From: CAYHWW01 sp964360145
Lineage (GTDB): Bacteria; Bdellovibrionota; UBA1018; CAYHWW01
NCBI GenBank assembly: GCA_964360145.1
Contig: CAYHWW010000199.1
Span: 1 to 5,891, forward strand
Direction: 5' to 3'
Length of the DNA: 5,891 nucleotides
The position numbers and the translations under genes are program-made. Within the stretch, counting starts at the first letter, position 1; every line of letters starts with the position of its first letter. The notes beneath the pieces were generated by a model. The model worked only from the letters and a program-made list of their open reading frames with translations, did no database searches and was not told the DNA's origin. Below are positions 1-5,891 of this stretch, in pieces.

Positions 1-2
1 CA

Positions 3-161
3 GCGACTCTTCAAGACACCTCCGCCGCCGCAATCAATGACTCCGTGGGGGGCGCTGGCCGGAGCGCCGCGGTCAGCGACATGGCCGCAGGGGACAACTC
101 TGCGATTACCGCTGACTACGCCAACGCCCAGGCCTTTAGCTCCATGCGCACTACACGCTGA
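3..161 (+). CDS. 3' end of an unrecognised gene (52 codons, 5' truncated)
   Basis: The window opens inside an open frame (codons begin at base 3) that ends at TGA 159-161. The visible C-terminus is rich in Ala, Ser, Asp, Thr and Gly, for example NDSVGGAGRSAAVSDMAAGD and ADYANAQAFSSMRTTR at the very end. About 70% of third codon positions are G or C, as expected for a real gene in this G+C-rich sequence. Frame 1 is also open through here but gives a proline-rich, unnatural-looking translation; frame 2 stops at once. I recognise no domain. A small immunity-like gene follows 77 bases later, so this could be the tail of a large exported or polymorphic-toxin protein. That rests on position only, and the tail lacks the A+T-rich composition of its neighbour. 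Confidence 0.5.
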   Translation, partial: ATLQDTSAAAINDSVGGAGRSAAVSDMAAGDNSAITADYANAQAFSSMRTTR

Positions 162-179
162 GCAGTCCAGTATGAACTC

Positions 180-211
180 TTAGATGATTTACTAGAATCA
201 TGTTTTATAAA
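180..211 (+). promoter_or_regulatory. Weak candidate promoter for the small A+T-rich gene
   Basis: A TATAAA hexamer at 206-211 could be a -10 box. TTAGAT at 180-185 is a poor -35 candidate with a 20-base spacer. The match is weak, and the whole stretch is A+T-rich, so such hexamers are expected by chance. It lies upstream of the preferred TTG start at 239 and overlaps the alternative ATG at 200; a promoter here would rule out that ATG as the start. Confidence 0.2.
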
Positions 212-223
212 CGAACGAATAAT

Positions 224-230
224 AGAGGGG
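224..230 (+). promoter_or_regulatory. Shine-Dalgarno site deciding a TTG start
   Basis: AGAGGGG sits 8 bases before TTG 239-241, which is in frame with the upstream ATG at 200. The ATG has no purine-rich SD in front of it (the preceding bases are gatttactagaatc). The site therefore argues for translation starting at TTG 239 and not at ATG 200. Confidence 0.6.
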
Positions 231-238
231 ACTATACC

Positions 239-586
239 TTGAAAAACTCATACGAAGAAAAAAACAATAAGCTCTACATAAATGGCAATGAAACTACCGT
301 ACCATTACCTGTTAAAACTGTTCTTGATCTAAATGATCGAATCATAGTCTTAAGTAGAGAACTTAGTCTTAATATAAATGTTTTTTGTCTTGATGTAGAT
401 GGAAATATCTTGTGGAAAATACAGGAATGTCCGCATGGCGATGGCGCTAAGCCCTACACAAATATTCGAATGTCAGATGCTGGCGAACTGATCGCTTACA
501 ATTTTATCGGATTTGATTACAGAGTAGACCTGAATACAGGTGCCGTAGAGCGCCCACCTGGTGATCAGCCTAATCGAGCGTGGTAA
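239..586 (+). CDS. Small A+T-rich orphan protein, immunity-protein-like
   Basis: The product is 115 residues from TTG 239, or 128 from the SD-less ATG 200. The sequence reads as short beta strands: NKLYINGNETTVPLPV near residues 10-25, a strand-turn-strand unit NVFCLDVDGNILWKI at 47-61, and LIAYNFIGFDYRVDLNTGAV at 84-103. The 'CLDVDGNILWKI' and 'VDLNTG' units resemble PQQ/beta-propeller-like repeats. From memory, small proteins of this look occur as orphan genes beside RHS and other polymorphic toxins, where they are suspected immunity proteins; no named family was confirmed. It has no signal peptide or membrane segment, so it is probably cytoplasmic. G+C is 36% over 241-540, far below its neighbours, which suggests horizontal acquisition. 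The last residues (ERPPGDQPNRAW) return to G+C-rich codons, so the original C-terminus may have been replaced at an insertion edge. Real gene: fairly sure. Function: uncertain. Confidence 0.7.
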   Translation: MKNSYEEKNNKLYINGNETTVPLPVKTVLDLNDRIIVLSRELSLNINVFCLDVDGNILWKIQECPHGDGAKPYTNIRMSDAGELIAYNFIGFDYRVDLNTGAVERPPGDQPNRAW

Positions 587-807
587 GCAGAGCGTCTGCC
601 GGCTACCAGGGCTCCCGGCTTCGGGGTGAGTTTAGCGCTGGATATGCGAATTACCGGCTAACCGCAGCCCCGACGGGGCCACTTCGTGGCGCCCAGCGAA
701 ATTCTGGAGGTCAATCTCATCGGGCACTTACTCCTGGGATTTCAATCCCGAGAAGAGAGGGCAAGGGCTGGGCCAAAGCGCTGTTGGCGTGTTAACTTTG
801 TACATCA
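587..807. other. Intergenic gap with several inverted repeats, possible structured element
   Basis: No convincing gene lies here; the forward open frame at 580-795 is Arg/Gly/Ser-rich and looks spurious. The gap holds many potential stems. These are CCCG/CGGG (614-617 with 622-625), GCCCC/GGGGC (667-671 with 675-679, loop GAC), GCCAC/GTGGC (678-682 with 686-690, loop TTC), GGGAT/ATCCC (736-740 with 745-749, loop TTCA), and a longer-range 7-bp helix GCCCAGC/GCTGGGC (691-697 with 767-773) that encloses the preceding hairpin. CCGGCTA occurs twice (599-605 and 654-660). The proximal hairpin may act as a terminator for the small gene, though no T-tract follows it. Integron attC-like ends were looked for and not found. 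The element could be a repeat family, a small RNA, or chance structure in G+C-rich DNA. Confidence 0.35.
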
Positions 808-1686
808 ATGAAAATTCTCGTCATCGGCGGAAATCGATTTTTTGGCAAGCGATTGGTCGCAGGCCTCATCGCAAAAGAGCATCACGTCACACTCATGAAT
901 CGCGGCCAAATTCCCGATGGTTTCGGCGATCGCGTCCAACGCATCACCATGGATCGCAGGGAGCTGCGCCGGAACCACCCAGCCCTGGGGGACCAGCACT
1001 GGGACGTTATCGTCGACCAGGTCTGCTACGACGCCGCCGAGGCTGCTGGCGCCTGCCAGGCCTTCGGGGGCCGCGTGGGGCGCTACGTCTTCACATCAAC
1101 AAAATCAGTATATGGACAGAGACCCAACCTGCGCGAATCTGCATTCGACCCGAAAAAATATCCGCTGATTAAGCTCGTGACCCGCGACGACGACTACGGC
1201 GAAGCCAAGCGTCAAGCCGAGGCCGCATTCTTCCAACAAGCCCCCTTCCCCGTTGTCGCCGTACGCTTCCCCATCGTCATAGGCCCCGACGATTACACCG
1301 AACGCCTCAAGTTCCACGTGGACCGCGTGCTCCAGAGCCGATCCATGTACTTCCCTGCCATCGAGGCGAAGATGTGTTTTATCTCGTCAGCGGACGCTGC
1401 GGCCTTTTTGGAGTTCATCTTGGAGTCGACATTCACCGGCCCCGTGAACGCCTGCGCCATGGAACCCATCGCTCTCAGGAAAATTGTGGACCAGATTGAA
1501 ACCATCACAGGCAAGAAAGCCATTCTCGCATCTGATTCCACTCAGGGCGACCACTCACCCTATGGGGCCGACAGCGACACCTACATGAATACTGACCTGA
1601 TGCGCAGCCTCGGCTTCGAGGCCGAGCCCATCGACCAGTGGCTCCCCCTCGCAATCCGTACTTACGCGGCCAACAGACGGATTTAA
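808..1686 (+). CDS. NAD(P)-binding epimerase/dehydratase-family SDR protein
   Basis: This 292-residue protein is a Rossmann-fold SDR of the extended/atypical type. The N-terminal dinucleotide-binding loop is GGNRFFGK at residues 7-14, after the first strand MKILVI. This is a variant of GxxGxxG also seen in CSP41-like and uncharacterised bacterial 'NAD-dependent epimerase' proteins. The active-site region shows TSTKSVYG (96-103, with T98 where GalE has its serine) and the YxxxK pair Y130/K134 in DYGEAK. FPIVIGPDDY (154-163) matches the usual 'RP..v.GP.d' strand of substrate-side SDRs. The substrate cannot be read from sequence; a nucleotide sugar or other small molecule in the cytoplasm is the family expectation. 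ATG 808 puts the Rossmann strand at the very N-terminus, so the start is firm, although no SD precedes it (gttaactttgtacatca). The serine protease gene follows 116 bases after the stop, with no functional link evident. Confidence 0.9.
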   Translation: MKILVIGGNRFFGKRLVAGLIAKEHHVTLMNRGQIPDGFGDRVQRITMDRRELRRNHPALGDQHWDVIVDQVCYDAAEAAGACQAFGGRVGRYVFTSTKSVYGQRPNLRESAFDPKKYPLIKLVTRDDDYGEAKRQAEAAFFQQAPFPVVAVRFPIVIGPDDYTERLKFHVDRVLQSRSMYFPAIEAKMCFISSADAAAFLEFILESTFTGPVNACAMEPIALRKIVDQIETITGKKAILASDSTQGDHSPYGADSDTYMNTDLMRSLGFEAEPIDQWLPLAIRTYAANRRI

Positions 1687-1757
1687 GCGAGGAGCTTTGT
1701 TTTTCGTATTACAGTGCCCACGACCTCGACGCTGCGCGTAGGCATCAACAGTTTCCT

Positions 1758-1763
1758 TTGACA
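1758..1763 (+). promoter_or_regulatory. Isolated -35-like TTGACA before the protease gene
   Basis: A perfect TTGACA lies 40 bases upstream of the protease start codon. The bases 17 downstream (CCCCGT, 1781-1786) are not a -10 box, so this is half a sigma-70 promoter at best. A promoter in this 116-base gap is plausible, because the protease is functionally unrelated to the preceding SDR gene. Confidence 0.2.
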
Positions 1764-1791
1764 CGCCACGCATTGACGAACCCCGTACCAC

Positions 1792-1797
1792 GGAGGA
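1792..1797 (+). promoter_or_regulatory. Shine-Dalgarno site supporting TTG 1803
   Basis: GGAGGA is a near-perfect SD. It is ideally spaced for TTG 1803-1805 (6 bases after GGAGG) but 23 bases from ATG 1821. The ATG has only a GGGGG run (1809-1813) seven bases ahead. The site favours the TTG start, although both give a workable signal peptide. Confidence 0.5.
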
Positions 1798-1802
1798 ATC
1801 TT

Positions 1803-2822
1803 TTGCCCGGGGGTAAACCAATGAAGAGTTTGCAACGTATTATGCAAGGGATCGCAGTATTCGCACTCACCGTCTCCGCCGCGCAAGCGGCCCGTCACCC
1901 GGCACAGAACCCGGACGTCATCTATGGCGACGACAATCGCCTTGATGTGCACCAAGTTCAAGACCCAGCCTGGAAGCAGATCGCGGCGTCCACCGCGGCA
2001 CTTTTTCGCAGCTCAAGCGTGAGCGTGAGCGGGAACACGGCTCAGTTGGCCACCCGGCCCCTGGGCCCCCGCCTGCAGCTCTGCGAGGAAGAGCCGTTTT
2101 ACAATCAAGGTGCTGGCGCGTTCTGCTCTGCATCCTTGGTGGCACCAGACCTCGTCATGACCGCGGGACATTGCGTGGCCCCACCTCGTGCAGGCATCAC
2201 CATCGAAGAAATGTGTGACAACACCACCATCGTCTTCGATTTCGCGGTACGAGACTCCAGTGGCGCGTCACCCTCATCGGTGCCCGCATCCAGTGTGTAC
2301 CGCTGCGCAAAAGTGGTGCAGCACGCCTTGGACGGCAGCAGCAAAAATGACTTTGCTTTGATCCAGCTGGATCGCCCTGTGACCGATCGGGCGGCGCTGC
2401 CCGTAAACAGAAGCGGTATCGCCCCCCGGGGTACGCCCCTGGTGCTCATCGGCCACCCCTCTGGTCTTCCAGTGAAGGTTGCCGCGGGCGCCTGGGTGCG
2501 CGATGACAGCAACCCCGTGTACCTCGTGGCAAACACCGACTCCTACGGCGGCAACTCCGGCAGCGCGGTGGTGAACGGCACCACGGGGCAGATCGAGGGC
2601 ATTCTCGTGCGGGGCGTGACCGACTACGTTCCCGCCGATGGCCGCTCCTGCATGGTGTCCAACCGCTGCGCCGATGACGGCTGCGATGGTGAATCCATCA
2701 CCAGAGTGAACATGCTGTCTCAATTCATCCCCGAAGGCGCAGGAGAGCCAGCGCTGCCCGGCCAGCCTCAACCTGGCGCGGGGGAACCCGGGTTCTGGGA
2801 ACCCTGGCGGCCCTGGCCCTAA
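1803..2822 (+). CDS. Secreted trypsin-like serine protease (S1/V8-like fold)
   Basis: The product is 339 residues from TTG 1803 (333 from ATG 1821); numbers below use TTG. A Sec signal peptide is clear: basic KSLQR, hydrophobic IMQGIAVFALTVSA, then AQA with likely cleavage after residue 29. The chymotrypsin-fold triad is complete: H123 in VMTAGHC, D183 in KNDFALIQL, and S252 in YGGNSGSAVV. C108 and C124 flank the histidine segment like the C42-C58 disulfide of chymotrypsin. Eight cysteines in the mature part (94, 108, 124, 138, 168, 283, 289, 294) suggest an oxidised, exported enzyme. Some 55-60 residues of pre-domain before C94 may be a propeptide. The C-terminus ends in a Pro/Gly/Trp-rich tail (AGEPGFWEPWRPWP). 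Substrate specificity cannot be assigned. The open frame continues upstream to 1638, but that part overlaps the SDR gene and is not translated in my view. The gene converges on leuS across a shared hairpin. Confidence 0.92.
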   Translation: MPGGKPMKSLQRIMQGIAVFALTVSAAQAARHPAQNPDVIYGDDNRLDVHQVQDPAWKQIAASTAALFRSSSVSVSGNTAQLATRPLGPRLQLCEEEPFYNQGAGAFCSASLVAPDLVMTAGHCVAPPRAGITIEEMCDNTTIVFDFAVRDSSGASPSSVPASSVYRCAKVVQHALDGSSKNDFALIQLDRPVTDRAALPVNRSGIAPRGTPLVLIGHPSGLPVKVAAGAWVRDDSNPVYLVANTDSYGGNSGSAVVNGTTGQIEGILVRGVTDYVPADGRSCMVSNRCADDGCDGESITRVNMLSQFIPEGAGEPALPGQPQPGAGEPGFWEPWRPWP

Positions 2823-2828
2823 GCTGAG

Positions 2829-2862
2829 CCCGCGGAAGACAACGGATGTTGTCTTCCGCGGG
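2829..2862. terminator. Perfect 15-bp hairpin between convergent genes, likely bidirectional terminator
   Basis: CCCGCGGAAGACAAC (2829-2843) and GTTGTCTTCCGCGGG (2848-2862) are exact reverse complements around a 4-base GGAT loop. The hairpin starts 7 bases after the protease stop and ends 19 bases before the leuS stop codon, the standard place for a terminator serving both strands. Neither side carries a T-tract (GGGCC follows on +, CTCAGC on -), so it is not a textbook intrinsic terminator. It may work as a U-less terminator or as a 3'-end stabiliser. Confidence 0.75.
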
Positions 2863-2881
2863 GGCCTTGCTCAATATGTGA

Positions 2882-5281
<2,400 letters not shown>

Positions 5282-5439
5282 GGGTGTGGTTGTAACAGCT
5301 TAGGGCCCGTTGAACAATAAATGCCAAAGGGCGACGGACGCCATAAATAAAATAGATATACGCATGGCCTCGGAAGCGGACTCAACAATTGACGATTTTA
5401 AGTGCCGAGGATCGCCACCGACGTTACCATTATGGAATT
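5282..5439. promoter_or_regulatory. Divergent A+T-rich promoter region for leuS and the DUF3307 gene
   Basis: This 158-base gap separates divergent starts and has an A+T-rich core at about 5341-5360 (ataaataaaatagatata). On the leuS strand, TTGAGT (complement of 5380-5385) and TATATC (complement of 5355-5360) form a possible sigma-70 pair with a 19-base spacer, longer than ideal. On the + strand, TAAAAT and GATATA offer -10-like hexamers. The exact boxes cannot be fixed by eye; that both promoters lie here is the natural inference. No T-box or other known leader motif was recognised. Confidence 0.4.
5300..5365 (-). CDS. Possible 21-residue leader peptide ahead of leuS
   Basis: A short frame on the leuS strand runs from ATG (5365-5363) to TAA (5302-5300), ending 18 bases before the leuS start. 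The peptide begins MRISILFMAS and ends VALWHLLFNGP. It contains four leucines, two of them adjacent, encoded by TTA, CTT, TTA and TTG rather than the CTG/CTC expected in a G+C-rich genome. That is the pattern of a leucine-sensing leader. Against it, the only SD-like GAGG is just 2 bases from the ATG, no clear terminator/antiterminator pair follows, and the region is A+T-rich, which alone favours TTA. A chance ORF is the main alternative. Confidence 0.25.
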   Translation of the reverse strand: MRISILFMASVALWHLLFNGP

Positions 5440-5814
5440 ATGATCCCACACTCCTCGCCTTGGGAGCTTCTCTTTTTGCTGTTGTGCGGCCATGCCCTGG
5501 CGGACTTCGCCCTCCAAACCGAGTTCGTCGCCACCAACAAGAACCGCCACATTCGCCACAAGTTCGAACCGGATATCCGCTCGAAGATGCAAGTGATCTG
5601 GCCCCACCTCATGCTGAACCACTGCCTCCACCACGGGCTCATGGTCTTCATCATAACAAAGAGCCTGACGCTTGCCCTGGCGGAAGTCGCCGTCCACTTC
5701 GTCACGGACTACGGAAAATGCGAGCGGTGGTACGGCTTCCATGGGGACCAGTTCATTCACATCGCCACCAAAGTGGCCTGGACCGTGATTGTCACCCAGG
5801 GCTGGATGATCTAA
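5440..5814 (+). CDS. DUF3307 family small membrane protein
   Basis: The product is 124 residues from ATG 5440. The frame is open to a TTG at 5389 (141 residues) with a weak SD (gcgga, spacer 8), but the extra residues (TILSAEDRHRRYHYG) look unlike the family and the ATG gives the usual hydrophobic N-terminus. Conserved DUF3307 features are present in order: GHALADFALQTEFVA (17-31, with H18, D22 and Q26), NHCLHHG (60-66), AEVAVHFVTDYGK (81-93, with H86, D90 and K93), and DQFIHIATK (103-111, with D103, Q104 and H107). Hydrophobic stretches at about 8-20, 66-84 and 108-119 imply an inner-membrane protein. The regular His/Asp spacing could bind metal, but the family's function is unknown; members occur in bacteria and phages. 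The gene is divergent from leuS. Its 3' flank is cut off by the poly-G end, so any downstream partner is unseen. Confidence 0.85.
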   Translation: MIPHSSPWELLFLLLCGHALADFALQTEFVATNKNRHIRHKFEPDIRSKMQVIWPHLMLNHCLHHGLMVFIITKSLTLALAEVAVHFVTDYGKCERWYGFHGDQFIHIATKVAWTVIVTQGWMI

Positions 5815-5840
5815 GGGCCCTAAGGACCAACAAGGCAAGC

Positions 5841-5891
<51 letters not shown>

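Noticed and set aside
731..752. GGGATTTCAATCCC resembles a tRNA T-arm
   Set aside because: The stem/loop is 5 bp plus 4 bases rather than 5 plus 7 with proper pairing, and no acceptor, D or anticodon arm can be placed upstream.
580..795. Forward open frame of 71 residues in the gap before the SDR gene
   Set aside because: The translation is low-complexity Arg/Gly/Ser/Ala with no domain, no SD precedes it, it overlaps the small gene's stop, and the DNA is dominated by inverted repeats.
656..800. Possible integron attC site (CTAAC at 658-662 and GTTAA at 791-795)
   Set aside because: The flanking bases do not fit the RYYYAAC/GTTRRRY core sites, and the arms do not form the expected imperfect palindrome with paired L and R boxes. 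No integrase is in the window.
1638..1802. Upstream extension of the protease frame
   Set aside because: It overlaps the end of the SDR gene in another frame, lacks an SD, and would bury the signal peptide some 60 residues inside the protein.
5282..5380. T-box or other riboswitch ahead of leuS
   Set aside because: The leader is under 100 bases, with no T-box sequence, specifier loop or terminator hairpin recognisable.
5299..5824. 10-base inverted repeat CTTAGGGCCC (5299-5308) and GGGCCCTAAG (5815-5824) flanking the DUF3307 gene
   Set aside because: A 10-base inverted match is expected several times by chance in a window of this size, no target duplication is visible, and no transposase is present.

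Overview
This 5.9-kb window carries ordinary bacterial chromosomal genes and looks like a short contig or contig end. It closes in an unbroken run of G (5843-5891) that is best read as a sequencing or assembly artefact. The genes are G+C-rich (68% in a hand-counted 60-base stretch of the epimerase-like gene). The exception is one small gene near the left end: 36% G+C over 241-540 by hand count. A secreted serine protease with a Sec signal peptide, and a possible polymorphic-toxin immunity-type gene, fit a Gram-negative bacterium. The leucyl-tRNA synthetase is of the 'KSERGGHP' type also found in Bacillus, not the longer enterobacterial type. I cannot name a phylum; a myxobacterial/Bdellovibrio-like or Verrucomicrobia-like lineage is only a guess.

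Layout, left to right: (a) 3-161 (+), the last 52 codons of an unrecognised gene; (b) 239-586 (+), a small A+T-rich orphan gene with a TTG start and a strong Shine-Dalgarno (SD) sequence, resembling small beta-rich proteins seen near polymorphic toxins; (c) 587-807, a noncoding gap rich in inverted repeats; (d) 808-1686 (+), an NAD(P)-binding epimerase/dehydratase-like short-chain dehydrogenase/reductase (SDR); (e) 1803-2822 (+), an exported trypsin-like serine protease; (f) 2829-2862, a perfect 15-bp-stem hairpin shared by two converging genes; (g) 2882-5281 (-), leuS; (h) 5282-5439, a divergent A+T-rich promoter region holding a possible leucine-rich leader ORF for leuS; (i) 5440-5814 (+), a small DUF3307 membrane protein; (j) the poly-G end.

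The genes do not form an obvious pathway. leuS is housekeeping; the SDR and protease are co-directional but separated by 116 bp and functionally unrelated as far as I can tell. I see no CRISPR, transposase, tRNA or rRNA. The left 0.8 kb is the only part with an accessory-region character. I do not find convincing evidence for a new multi-gene system. The items most worth checking are the A+T-rich immunity-like gene, the structured gap after it, and the short leucine-containing ORF just ahead of leuS.
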